NCBI GenBank assembly: GCA_905221615.1
Contig: CAJNDT010006194.1
Span: forward strand, 62,001 to 126,000
Source of the DNA: Symbiodinium sp. CCMP2592
Lineage: Eukaryota; Sar; Dinophyceae; Suessiales; Symbiodiniaceae
DNA length: 64,000 bases
Direction: 5' to 3'
The notes under the pieces are model-generated. The model had not been told where the DNA came from. It did not search any database and worked only from the letters and a program-made list of their open reading frames with translations. The position numbers and the translations under genes are program-made. Position 1 is the stretch's first letter. Each line of letters starts with the position of its first letter. Positions 10,985 to 21,065 of this stretch are shown piece after piece.

Positions 10985-11082
10985 GCAAACTGAGGATCTG
11001 GAGGGCGTTCTTGCCGAAGTTGCAGTCCGCCCGCGCAGCAGCGCCCACGGTGGCAATCCTGGGTTGCAGTTCTCGAGACATG
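10985..11082 (-). CDS. Exon of the Cys-containing group
   Basis: After acceptor CACCTGCAG on the minus strand the frame reads MSRELQPRIATVGAAARADC and then NFGKNALQIL. It could be internal or an in-frame Met. The ADC motif in an Ala-rich context resembles other short exons here. The donor is unclear. Confidence 0.5.
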
Positions 11083-11228
11083 CTGCAGGTGCACGGGACT
11101 TAATGGGGTTATAAGTCAGGTAAGTTGCGCCGAAGACGGTACTTGCAATATATAATTTAGGCTCTCTAAGTGGGGCTTTGGAAATTAAAGCTGAGGGCTT
11201 CTTAGGCTACTAGGGTTGGCATTTGACG

Positions 11229-11411
11229 CTAGGGGTATGTGGAAAGAGACAGACAGACAAAGAGACAACGACAGAAAGAGAGAGAGAGAGAGGAAAAAAA
11301 AACAAACTCAACGCCGCCCACGCTTGCCCACTCAGCTGCAGCCTGGCCTGCTTGAACCCGAGCTGCTGGTAAAGGATCGTAGAGACTATCGACAGCAAGT
11401 CTAACATTCAA
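11229..11411 (-). CDS. Possible exon
   Basis: A minus frame reads LAVDSLYDPLPAARVQAGQA then AAEWASVGG before entering an AG-rich simple repeat near 11270. Composition is protein-like. Plus-strand alternatives exist. Confidence 0.35.
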   Translation of the reverse strand: MNVRLAVDSLYDPLPAARVQAGQAAAEWASVGGVEFVFFSSLSLSFCRCLFVCLSLSTYP

Positions 11412-11607
11412 GGTGGCCTTCCGTACTCGGTAGAGGCGTTCAGCTCGGTAGGGGCTCTGTAGAGTTTAGGCGTTGCTGTAGTGTAGGATCGAAAGTAGGG
11501 ATTGGAAAATGCGAACAACACTACCGACTGCAAAATAAACACCTTTGCAGCCAAAGCCCTCAGAACTCCTAGACTCCACAAACTGTTACAGAACCGGAAC
11601 CCCACCA

Positions 11608-11672
11608 TACTACGATTGATGATATAAATCCTGCATGACCCATAATAAGGAATATGCCATAATTCCCATAGC
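11608..11672. mobile_element. MITE family E, left half
   Basis: It contains GATGATATAAATCCTGCAT and the interior GACCCATAATAAGGAATAT but lacks the right inverted end seen in the 40.9 and 57.6 kb copies. Confidence 0.65.
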
Positions 11673-11772
11673 TCAGCGTCCTGAACGTAATATCCTTAAA
11701 CCCTAAACCCTAAAGCCCCTATAGATCCCTTAAAGGATCCCCTTAAAGGTACCCTTATAGATCCCTCAACCC

Positions 11773-11823
11773 TAGGAAGCAGTTCTTGTCTCCAAAGCTC
11801 TCGCCGAAGTTGGCCATGAGAGC
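11773..11823 (-). CDS. Duplicate exon fragment (copy without insertion)
   Basis: A 50-bp near-identical copy of the 3' part of the exon at 11832-11968. The frame reads MANFGESFGDKNCFL then TAG. It lacks the telomere-like insertion that splits the other copy. Confidence 0.55.
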
Positions 11824-11831
11824 CACCATAC

Positions 11832-11968
11832 TAGGAAGCAGTTCTTGAACCCTAAACCCTCAACCCTAAACCCTCAACCCTAAACCCTCTTGTCTCCAAA
11901 GCTCTCGCCGAAGTTGGCCATAAGAGCGGTGAAGTCGCCAGCACAGAGCGCACCGTTGTTGACAGCCT
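11832..11968 (-). CDS. Exon split by a telomere-like insertion
   Basis: The minus frame from an AG acceptor at 11969-11970 reads EAVNNGALCAGDFTALMANF then GESFGDK. The reading is then interrupted by a 41-bp telomere-like tract (11848-11888), after which AACTGCTTCCTAG resumes the sequence of the intact copy. The four bases CTTG (plus strand) are present on both sides of the tract. Confidence 0.6.
11848..11888. repeat. Telomere-like tract flanked by CTTG duplication
   Basis: 41 bp of CCCTAAA-type repeats lies between CTTG at 11844-11847 and CTTG at 11889-11892. The paralogous copy at 11773-11823 has one CTTG and no tract, so this is an insertion. Confidence 0.8.
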
Positions 11969-12103
11969 CTTGGGGGCCATGTACCCTAAATCTTCGGGTG
12001 CAGGGTTTGGGACTTTTGGGGGCTCTGCTTCATCCTCAACGGAAGCCGCTAATTAAACTCCTAACCCTGCAGCGTAACAAACCCGCAGATTGTGCTTTCC
12101 AGT

Positions 12104-12180
12104 TCACGTGGCCTGCCCACAGGCGTTGGCCGCGAAGGACAGGTACCTCACGGGGTCGTCGAAGTTCGGAGTTTCAGAAT
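12104..12180 (-). CDS. Exon of the Cys-containing group
   Basis: Acceptor GAAACAG on the minus strand, then a frame reading PNFDDPVRYLSFAANACGQA. It ends either at a TGA (12104-12106) or at a GTGAAC donor two codon positions earlier. FAANAC resembles the Ala/Cys-rich context of neighbouring exons. Confidence 0.5.
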
Positions 12181-12181
12181 C

Positions 12182-13868
12182 TGTTTCACCGTATAATATA
12201 TAGCATATTGCAGTATAGCATAACATAGCATGACTTAATTCATGCAATAACTATAGGGAGGAGGACGCTGTGGACGCTTGTTTGTTCCACACCGGATCAC
12301 AACATCAAGCAGTCGAAAACATAAAATGAGCAACACCCATCCAGAAGCAGCCATGGTCACCCCTTCGAAGACCCACCTTCATGTAGTTTCCTATCCGTAT
12401 ATTACCTTGGTCCAAGGCTCTTTATAGATAGACGCCATATGAAACAGCGCGAATTACGATGTATTCTCGGTAGATTCTATCTTATGGCCTGCTTGCTCCT
12501 CATGAAGCTTCTCAATGAACCAATAGTTAAGCTTACCCGAAAACCTCTGACCAGGATCCGGCCGGGCTTTAATATAACTTATGAGGCACCAGGCGTGGCA
12601 TTGTGGTACTTTTCGCATGTGCATACAAAAGTAGGGTATAGTATAGTAGAGCGTAAGATATAATATGGCATGGTGCCCGTATACTGGAGCGTAAGATATA
12701 ATATGGCATGGTGCCCCGTAATATGGTAGTGCAGTATTGCGACATACAGTCTAGTTCATCATGTATGTGTAGTATAGCATGATACAGAACAGCTGTATAC
12801 TGTGCTATAGATACAGATTATGGTAGTCTGATATCATACGAACCTGTTGAATATGAATACTGTAGGTCGAAGGTAGAAGACAGAGATCAGCCTTATGTTC
12901 TAGTCTAGTGCATTACAATATGTTGTGATATGACATTGGCAGTAAAGTGCACGATAGCATATTGTAGTGTTGACGCTATATTGCAGTGTGGTATAGCATA
13001 CACTATATGGGATACGATAGTCTAGTATAGCACTACCGCAGCATGGTGTAGGAAAATACACTGTTGCATGGCCCTGTTTACTATGTTTACTATTTTAGGA
13101 GGGTATAGTAGAGCATAGCATGATATAGCAAGGTATAGTGCGCTAGCATAGTATAGCGAATTATAGTCAGGAGCCTAGTGTACTATTCTGCCGTCAGTTC
13201 TAGTTCACTATATAAAGCACGAGCATAGGTCATAGAAAGAGCGATTTGCGTGCATGAACCGAAGAACGTGGTACCATGCACACCACATATCCACTTACAA
13301 GGCTCGGGGTCGACACCACAGGGTATCTGCTCGCAGTACTCTCGGTGCCAAAATGGCGGGGTATATCGCAAGTACGAATTGAGTAAAATCACGAGTTCGA
13401 CTTTCCATTAGGCTAATCTTCTTTCACTGGACTAATCGAAGGGCCTTCAATTGCTTGTATCGGCTATGCATATGATATGATATACAATGTTTCAATTTAG
13501 GTTATTAGAGCGTAGCATAGTACAATGTATTAAAGATAAGCATTGACGCCATAATCTAGTATGGTGTAATGCAGTCTAGTATAGCAAAGTGCATTGTAGT
13601 ACCTTTCAATACGGGCAAACCCAGTACAGTAAACTCGAGCATAGATGACGATTAACTATCAAATATTGAGTGGTACTGTGTCGACTGCTATGCAATGCAA
13701 TGCGGTATCGTGCAATCCAGCATAGCACAAAGGGGCTTGGTATATGGTAGTGCAACTTACTACATTCAAACATAGCCTAGTCTAGCACCAACGCAATATA
13801 GGATAACCTTGGACGTTACAGTGTTGCATAGTCGCAATGGTGTAAAAACAAATGGCTACTATAGTATA
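12182..13868. repeat. Degenerate 5-bp-period domain (TATAG/CATAG)
   Basis: About 1.7 kb rich in TATAG, CATAG, GTATAG and AGCAT words that recur with a 5-bp period, the remains of a pentanucleotide array. A 30-bp segment is tandemly duplicated at about 12650-12720. Open frames here are unsupported. Confidence 0.7.
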
Positions 13869-13986
13869 TCAGCGGCACCCCTGTAGTCTGGTTTGGTGGA
13901 ATAGACTATAGTACATAATTAATGGGAGCCTTATGATCCTGAGCTCTGCAGAATTAAGGTCAACAGGTTTGGAAATATGGAAAGCC

Positions 13987-14065
13987 CAATGGAATTCCAC
14001 ATCTCCACATGTGCAAAGCTCTGTGGCTTTGGACGCAGCACATGTGGAAAGGTGGAATTCCATTG
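13987..14065. repeat. Large imperfect hairpin
   Basis: Arms CAATGGAATTCCAC plus TCCACATGTGC pair with GCACATGTGGA plus GTGGAATTCCATTG around a loop of about 20 bp. It is the first member of a chain of hairpins that runs to 14763. Confidence 0.85.
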
Positions 14066-14091
14066 AGGTTTCCGTTATGTGGCAGACAGAC

Positions 14092-14129
14092 GCAATGCTG
14101 GGCCCCCTGGGTCCGAGACCCAACATTGC
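14092..14129. repeat. Short hairpin
   Basis: GCAATGCTGGG pairs with CCCAACATTGC around a GC-rich loop. Second member of the hairpin chain. Confidence 0.75.
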
Positions 14130-14172
14130 AGAAACAAAAATTCTTGGACCCGCTCCGAGAGCCACGCGCCCC

Positions 14173-14763
14173 GATTTAAAGATTTGGAAAAACTTAAGTG
14201 TTTAAATCGGGGCCCCGGCTCCAAGATGGATCCAAAAAACATCTTTCTGCAATCTTGGATCTTGGATCCAGCCGGGGCCCCGACTTAATGACTTAAAAAA
14301 TTTAAGTCATTAAGTCGGGGCCCCGGCTGGATCCAAGATCCAAGATTGCAGACAAAAGTTTCTTGGATCCATCTTGGATCTGGTTGGGCCCCGACTTAAT
14401 GACTTAAAAAAATTAAGTCATTAAGTCAGGGTCTTGGCTGGATCCAAGATGGATCCAAAAAACTGTTCCTGCAATCTTGGATCTTGGATCCGGGAGGGCC
14501 CCGACTTAATGACTTAAAAAAATAATAAGTCATTAAGTCAGGGCCCCGGCTGGATCCAAGATGGATCCAAGAAACTTTTTCCTGCAATCTTGGATCTTGG
14601 ATCCAGCCGGCTCCCTGACTTAATGACTTAAAAAAATTAAGTCATTCAGTCAGGGCACCGGCTGGATCCAAGATGGATCCAAGAAACTTTTTCCTGCAAT
14701 CTTGGATCTTGGATCCAGCCGGCTCCCTGACTTAATGACTTAAAAAAATTAAGTCATTAAGTC
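14173..14763. repeat. Alternating hairpin array, about 110-bp period
   Basis: Six AT-rich hairpins (GACTTAATGACTTAAA paired with its inverse) start at 14173, 14282, 14393, 14503, 14617 and 14729. They alternate with five GC-rich hairpins built from GGCTGGATCCAAGAT and its inverse around a CTGCAATC loop. Every base belongs to a stem or loop. No coding capacity. Confidence 0.9.
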
Positions 14764-15367
14764 AGGGCACCGGCTGGGAACACAACCGACAAGGAAGAAA
14801 CAAGCGTCCACGGCGTCCCCTTCTGTAACTATAATATATTGGGGCATGCTACAATGTCAGTAAGACTTTAGAGCTCCATAGCCCATCAGAGCCCCAATTA
14901 CGCCTGAATCCCTGACCTTCCGCTTTGAAGCCGTTGGGGTCTACAGGGTGTAGTATTCTATGGGGTTTTGGGGTGGTTGGGGCTTTAGGTTTGTTTAGGG
15001 TTTAGGGTTTAGGGGTGCTGGGGCTTTGGGGCTTATTAGGGCTTGGGGTTTTAGGTTAAAGGCTCAAGGACTTGATGGCTCCACATTGGCACGTCTGGCT
15101 GTTGAGGCTCCGCTGGAGGCTCGATGCTCTCATGACTCAGGCTTCCTCCAGGGGATTAGGGTTTAGGGTCGAGGCGGTTAGGGTTTCCCTCTGCAGGCTT
15201 TCAGCTTTTTGTGAAGGCCTGACGCACGAAAACTTCAACTCTGAAGACCTTGCAGCCGGTTATTGCAAGGGCCTTAACTGTTGCAATAAGGTTTTGGGTT
15301 TAGAGGGTTTTGTCTATTGTGAATATAGTATCCAATCCCACCTTTGGATCATGGGTTTAGGACGCTA

Positions 15368-15468
15368 CTTGGAGGTTCATGGGTAGTTATAATAAGTAGG
15401 GTAACTATACTTACAACCCATACTATGGGACTGATAACCCCACTTATAACTACCCCTGAACCTCCAAG
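15368..15468. mobile_element. MITE family B
   Basis: Ends CTTGGAGGTTCATGGGTAG and CTACCCCTGAACCTCCAAG, with interior AACTATACTTACAACCCATA. Non-coding. Confidence 0.85.
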
Positions 15469-16003
15469 GAAGCTTTACGTGTAGAAGTCCCGCCCAGCTG
15501 CGAGGCGATCCAGGAAATTGAGGTGATGAAACCTGTCAGAGTTTGAGGTTTGGGGGTTTGCAGTTTAAGGTTTACGGATACAACTTTTTAAGATGCAGTT
15601 TAAGGTTCTGGGTCTAGTATTAGTATATGTAGGGGGTTTAGGGTTTAGGGTTGTTAGAGGATCTAGATGTTTAGGATGTCTTGGCTCCGGTTAACAGGTC
15701 TGCAAGCATGACACCCAATCAGGAAAGGGTTACACGGTAACACCCATAAGTAGGCAAACTGCTAAACTCTAAACCCCAAACCGTAAACCCGAAACTCCCA
15801 AACCTCACATGATTCAGGGTTGACACATGGAGCACAGGATTTCGATCTGAGTGGCCAGGGCTAGGGACTTTGAACATCGCCGAGACTTTCAGGGTGCCTT
15901 TTGGGGGACTACAGGTTAAAAGGGCAACTAAACCCTACAATACTGTTGAGGCACTAGGGCTTGGGGTATTTAGGACATCTCGACTTGAAAAGCAGCGTGC
16001 AAC

Positions 16004-16096
16004 CTGCCACGCTGGCGGCGCATCCGACCGGCGAGTTGTTCGGGCACTCCAGGCCATCATAGTCAATGGCCTGCGCACAGAGTTCAACTACGAGAT
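16004..16096 (-). CDS. Internal exon of the Cys-containing group
   Basis: Acceptor AACCGCAG on the minus strand, possible donor GTTGCA at 16003. The frame reads LVVELCAQAIDYDGLECPNN then SPVGCAASVAG. Four Cys in 31 residues and the CAA(S/D)V motif place it with the exons at 8.4, 55.6 and 60.9 kb. I recall similar Cys-rich Ala/Val-rich proteins as multi-copy in dinoflagellates; that is memory, not a search result. Confidence 0.6.
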
Positions 16097-16644
16097 CTGC
16101 GGTTTCGGGCTTAAAAATCAATAGTCTGAGGCTTCATGCTTCATTTAATTGTAACACGGTCCCCAGGTTGCACCCTTGTCTCCAGTTCAAGGCTTCAAGT
16201 TCCTAGTGGGCTCAGGATACGAGCTTGAGTTGCAGGGCATTAACGATTATGAGAGTGTTTGCCAACCTCAACTTCTGCAAGGGCCACAGTCTCAGTCTTG
16301 TCCTGCCCGTTATCTTCCTCATGAAGGCGAGGAGGCACATTCAGTACTCGGGGCTGAAAATACGGGTCGGAACAAGTGGATGATCAAAACCCTGCTCCAA
16401 TTATTCGGCACCCACCCATTAAGCAATCGAAAGTAACCCTGAAAGAAACTCTTGCAGGAAGGGTTGGGGACTTGGAAGTGCGTGCTCCAATCCTCGCCTA
16501 GCGTTTCGGGCAAGAACATTACAGGATTGCGGGGTTCCTCAAGTAAGGCTTAACGATAATGGGGGGACTGTCGTGTAAGGGCAGAGGGTATTCAATGGGA
16601 ATGTAGGTTTGAAGGTTAACCGGAACCTCGGAAGCCCGATAAAC

Positions 16645-16710
16645 CGTTCCCACTGCACGAAATGTCGCCTTGTAGAGGAAGACGACAGCTTGGCCAAGGT
16701 AGGCGGCAGC
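16645..16710 (-). CDS. Internal exon, 66 bp
   Basis: Acceptor GGTGCAG at 16711-16717, possible donor GTTTAT at 16644. The 22 codons read AAAYLGQAVVFLYKATFRAV then GT; hydrophobic and helix-like. The likely upstream exon begins with the ATG at 16778. Confidence 0.55.
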
Positions 16711-16718
16711 CTGCACCG

Positions 16719-16778
16719 TGGGATAGGTTCGGGATGTTCTGGGCTGCGGATGTTGGGCTCAGCCTTCTTAGGAGCCAT
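16719..16778 (-). CDS. Probable first coding exon
   Basis: CTCCATGGCTCCTAAGAAGG on the minus strand is a good start context. The frame reads MAPKKAEPNIRSPEHPEP. It is one frame away from the next exon (16645-16710), so a short intron, perhaps with a GC donor, must separate them. Confidence 0.45.
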
Positions 16779-17663
16779 GGAGGCGCGGTGGAGGCGTTTG
16801 TGGTGGTTCCGGGTTCAAGATTCAAGATGCAAGGCTTCGGCTTATCGAGCCTTGTGAGTGGGAGGGGCTTCAACGGCGGCTTTTGAAAGCCATATGCATA
16901 CTATTTCATTATGAATATGCGTAATGTCCGGCATTTCGAAGCGGCTTGCTTGTAAAGCATGAAAGCTATGCGAGCCCCTGTTCGGGCCCGATGAAAAGGG
17001 TGCACTCGAGCAGCAGTGCAGCCTAGGGCCTAGCTAGTCAGTGTGAGGTCTTCGGGTGTGAACAAGGGAACTGTGCTACAGCTACAAGTGACGAGCATAC
17101 ACTGATGCAGAAATTGCGTGGCGGCTGCCGAATCACGCGCCGCGCAAGCAACGAATCCAACCGAAATGATGCTTAAGTTTACAAAACATCACCGAACCAC
17201 CACAAGGTAGGAAACCGAAAATCCAGGCTTGCGGGCAGCATGCAACAGGTGCCCATTCCAATTGCTAATACTACGCCATCCTCCCAAACCCTCAGCTGTA
17301 GCCCTAACCCCAATCCCCACTCCTAAACCATCAGACGATCCTAAACCTCGATCCTGAACCGCATCTCAAACTCTAGACTCTCTGTATCCGACAGTCCAAA
17401 CCCCCTAAGCCCTAGACGAAACCCAGACCGTAAACCCAAAAATCCCCTGAAGCCCTTACAAAAGCTTGAACTCCAAACTCAAAGTTTGCGGTTTGGGGGG
17501 CCTCAGGATTCTTCTGATTCTTGGGTTCTTGTTAGGCGGTTCAAATCCAACAGCGACGTCGTGGTTTAGGGTTTAGGGTTTAGGGTTTAGGGTAACTTCA
17601 ATCAAATTCCTTCATGGACACCACTGAGCAATAGGCCTCCTCTCGTTGGGGGGATTCATGTTA

Positions 17664-18243
17664 GGACCCTAATCCAAGCTGCACTAAGTGACGGTGGTCT
17701 ACTACACCGTCAGGAATAAGTAATACTCCCGTACACACACCTTTCATGTTCAACAAAACCCAAACCATCAAACTCTGAAGCCTACATCCGCGTAGAAACA
17801 CTCTCCGGTTTAGCGAACGAAGCTGGCTCTTCGCAAATGGAACAACACCTCCTACAACGGATGCTAGAAGGTCGCTGGCACACAAAAAGGCGGGACACGA
17901 AAGCCCGAATGAAATCTTGCTCAAGTGGCAGCTGGTACCGCCAGATGAGAGCAAAGACATGTCCAATGAGATTTGGACGAACATGCATTGAACACTGATG
18001 GCCCGAAGATCAGCGACGTCTAAACCATCCTTGGGGGCTTTCTTGGCAATCATTACCATCCTGGTATGCTGCCATACCTCAGGAAAGACCTGCCGTTCCA
18101 CGCAGCGCTCCCACAGAGCCAGGAACAACACAGAAGCATGTTCGGAAAGCTGCGACAGCTCATCAGGTTGCCATTCGTCTGGACCCGGCGCACCTTGACA
18201 CTGCCTAGCCGCAGGGCCACCTCCTTGACGCTGAGCTACCAGC
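17664..18243 (-). pseudogene. LINE-type reverse transcriptase fragment, frameshifted
   Basis: The minus frame from 18242 reads GAPGPDEWQPDELSQLSEHA, then a Trp-rich helix (LFLALWERCVERQVFPEVWQ), HTRMVMIAKK and DVADLRAISVQ. This order (GxPGPD, W-xx-G-xx-P-xx-W, xxIxK, DxRPIS-like) is that of the RT N-terminal region of non-LTR retrotransposons. After about 17985 the similarity moves to another frame (WRYQLPLEQDF), so a frameshift is present. The catalytic YxDD box is not in the window. It is a dead 5'-truncated or decayed copy. Confidence 0.7.
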
Positions 18244-18367
18244 TATAAACCCTAAACGCCCTACAATAACACACTAACCCCCTAAAATCCCTAAACTCCT
18301 TGAACCCCTAAACCCCTAAATCCTCAACCCCTAAAGCCCTATAAAACCCTAAGAAACCCTGAACCTA

Positions 18368-18440
18368 ATGCCTGGACCGTGTCAATGACGCACTCCGTGC
18401 GGATCCAGGGCAGCCTTGGTTCCACCAAAGAAACCCACCA
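18368..18440 (-). CDS. Possible exon
   Basis: A minus frame reads WVSLVEPRLPWIRTECVIDT in a GC-rich patch among CCCTAAA words. An alternative frame reads GGFFGGTKAALDPHGVRH. Borders not determined. Confidence 0.3.
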
Positions 18441-18471
18441 AAAACCAAAGCGAACAAGAACCTAAATTAAG

Positions 18472-18610
18472 GAATATACCAAGACCCCCCAAGGGCCCTT
18501 TACTGGGATCCCTTATGGTCCTTAATAGTGCGTCTTTGGGGTATATTAGAGGGTAGTTTGGGGTCTAGGAAGAATCTAAATCAAGGAATATACCTTATTC
18601 CATCATATTT
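18472..18610. mobile_element. MITE-like palindrome (also at 4.45 kb)
   Basis: CTAAATTAAGGAATATACC occurs near the left edge and a close copy, AATCAAGGAATATACC, near the right. The interior shares the ACCCCCCAA, GGATCCCTTAT and TATTAGAGGGTAG elements with 4448-4524. Confidence 0.5.
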
Positions 18611-19377
18611 TGGCGCCTGTAACTTAATGTATATTCCGGGTTTAACACCTAGGGTCGTGACGGCAATATTGGGTTCTTACGGGGTCTAGTGCTTGGAAGC
18701 ATAGGGAAAGCACACAAAAACATAAGAGGGTTTAGCACTTGGGGTCGTAGGGTCTCGGGTTTAGCGCAAGAGGATTTAGGGTAATTGACTTATGTTTTTT
18801 GTTCTATGGGTTTGGGTTTTGGGTTTGGGAATACAGGGGCGTTCCCAGTTCGATTAGGGTAGCAAGATTTTGAGGTATCTTGCGGTCGGATCCATACATA
18901 CACTATGTGGACAACGACCTCGATCACATAGTTGGGGTAGAACTGCCTTGATGGAGATTCCAGAACCCCTAAAGCCTAGGCCTCTCTTGCGTATGTGCTT
19001 GTTTGGACCTTATAAGCTCTCCCACGTGCTGTTCGAAGGATGCTCTGTTGCCTCAGGGCCTCAAGGGTTTACAGTTGAGGGCTTTATGTTGTGGTTGTTG
19101 TTGTTCTGTTGCGCGGGGGAGGGGGGGCGGGCGGTGGTTTGGGATTTGCGGTTGTGTCTCAGGATTCGGGGTGTGGTTTAAGGGACGTTGTATGCTGGGG
19201 TTCGGAAAGTGTTATACCATAGGTGAAAATTTAGGTGGCCCTACCCTGCTCTGCGGGTGAGGTTGCACAGAAACCCGAATCCTCATCCACAACCTTTAAG
19301 CCCGAACCCCTAAGACCCCCTCGAGCCACAAGGTAAACTCCGCGATAAAACTGCTTTCACCCCAAAACCCTAAATTA

Positions 19378-19506
19378 GGGCCCCCAAAAAGGGACATAAG
19401 CAAAAATTCAGGATAGGGATATCCCATATTCAACCCCCTTATAATGAAGCCCAATAAGGTATGGAAATCCCCATAAAATGCTTATGCTTACGTGCTTATG
19501 GGGTCC
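19378..19506. mobile_element. MITE family H
   Basis: It contains GGGACATAAGCAAAAATT at the left, CCCCCTTATAATGAAGCCCA in the middle and ATGCTTATGCTTACG at the right. Three further copies are at 32.5, 58.4 and 59.8 kb. Confidence 0.7.
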
Positions 19507-19979
19507 CTAATGAATCCTAAAGTAAACCCTAAACCGCCAGTACGCTGAATCCTACAACCCGATACCCTACATCCCAAACCCTAAGCCCTGAATCTCTCAA
19601 CCCCGAACCCTAACCCTTTTCATCCTTAAACATGAAGAAACTCTCATACTGAATCAGTTCAATATTGACTGAAGACTCGCAGAAAGCTTGATGTTGCTCT
19701 GCAAGATACCCTAAACCCCATATGTTCAGCAAGAAAGCTCATCTTGAATTACAGACATACTCGTTCTGACACAGGAGCTCCAAAACCCTTTGGGCTGTAG
19801 TTGTGAAGGGGCCCTCAGAACATATTCGCCCTCATCATGAAAAGAAACCCGAAAGCCACCATAAAGCACCAGAGCCAACTATACACCCACACAAAACCTA
19901 CCCAAACTCTCTAATTAGCAACCGTATTGAAGAAAAATATAGACGCCTAAAACAATCCTAAATTAGAGAAACATCGCCC

Positions 19980-20225
19980 CAAAGAAACCCTAAACCCTAA
20001 ACAACCCTAAACCCTGAACCCTAAACAACCCTAAACTCTAAACCCTAAACAACCCTAAACCCTAAACCATAAACGACCCAAAACCCAAAACCCTAAACAA
20101 CCCTGAATCCTAAACCCTAAACAACCCTAAACCCTAAACCATAAACAACCCAAAACCCAAAACCCTAAACAACCCTGAACCCTAAACAACCCTGAACCCT
20201 AAACCCTAAACAACCCTAAACCCTT
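19980..20225. repeat. CCCTAAACAA array
   Basis: About 245 bp of CCCTAAACCCTAAACAA units with block duplication. Confidence 0.85.
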
Positions 20226-20240
20226 CATCAACACCCCTTT

Positions 20241-20321
20241 TTAGGGTATAAAAACTTCGGGTCTGCGGGCGAGGGGCTCCTCCGGCTGGGAGTCGTAGAA
20301 GAGGTCCTGCCTCGCTTGCAT
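20241..20321 (-). CDS. Possible terminal exon or short ORF
   Basis: From ATG at 20321 the minus frame reads MQARQDLFYDSQPEEPLARR then PEVFIP and TAA, 26 residues. GC-rich, sharply different from the telomere-like arrays on both sides, and in the same strand as most exons. It may start upstream at a CAAG acceptor. Confidence 0.5.
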   Translation of the reverse strand: MQARQDLFYDSQPEEPLARRPEVFIP

Positions 20322-20329
20322 GTGGGGGT

Positions 20330-20710
20330 TTTTAAGGGTTTTAAGTTTGAGGGCTTTAAGGGCTTTAACGGGGGGTTCTGAGGGTTTTTAAGGGCTTTAG
20401 GAATTTTGGGGTTTAGGGTTTTAAGAGTTTCAGGGTTTTAAGGGCTTTAAGGGTTAGGCGAGCATGCTTTTGGGGGTTTTGAGGATTTAAGGTAGGGATT
20501 TGGGAGTTTTTGGGGTGTAGGGTTTAGAAGTTTTGGGGTTTTTAAGGGCTTTTGCGGGTCAGGGGTTCAGGGGCTTTAGGGGTTCGGGGGTCAGGGGTTT
20601 AGGGTTTAGGGATTTAGGGTCTAAAGGGCTTTAGGGGTTTAGGGCTAAGAGTTGCAGGGCTGCGGGTTCACGTTCTTGCTTAGGTCTTCACGGCTTTAGG
20701 GTTTAGGGCT
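20330..20710. repeat. Degenerate TTTAGGG/TTTAAGGG tract
   Basis: G-rich strand on plus, with many TTTAAGGG and TTTTGGGG variants. No gene seen. Confidence 0.7.
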
Positions 20711-20711
20711 T

Positions 20712-21065
20712 TCACATTCGAAGCACGTGAGTCATGTGGCTTGCAACCGGCCGAGTCGTCGGCACTTATCATCTTCTTGTACAAGTCCTGACGGAACGTC
20801 TAGTGCGACTCCGCCGCTGCTTGGGAGCGGCCTTGGGCCGCGGCGGCTTTTCTTGCGCCCGTCATGATAAAGGTCGTGGCAAAGGACTCGATCTGCATGC
20901 GAAGCTCGTCTTCATTGTGCCACAGATTGGGGTCGATAAAGGGGTGGTTGTGCTTATAGACTGCAGCGAGATGGCTGCTGTACAAGCTCTGGCCCGTGCC
21001 TCCTGCACTCTCGCCGATGAAACAGCGGTACACATTCTCGCCCCTGTTCGCCCAGTGCTTGTGCT
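20712..21065 (-). pseudogene. P-loop NTPase fragment, in-frame stop
   Basis: The minus frame contains HWANRGENVYRCFIGESAGG followed by TGQSLYSSHLAAVY, a Walker-A-like loop with Gln in place of Lys. Then come HPFIDPNLWHNEDELRMQIE and FATTFIMTG. After a TAG at 20800-20802 the same frame resumes with RQDLYKKMISADDSAGCKP, so the ORF is broken by a stop. The arrangement resembles SF3/D5-like helicase domains carried by mobile or virus-like elements, but that assignment is from memory of family layout and tentative. The Lys to Gln change in the loop may mean it is inactive. Confidence 0.55.

Noticed and set aside
13340-13360. Dinoflagellate spliced-leader relic (CCAAAATGG)
   Set aside because: Only nine bases match on the reverse strand; the rest of the leader is absent.
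14173-14763. Tandem rho-independent terminators or a tRNA/snRNA cluster
   Set aside because: The hairpins alternate in two types with no bacterial context and no tRNA or snRNA features.
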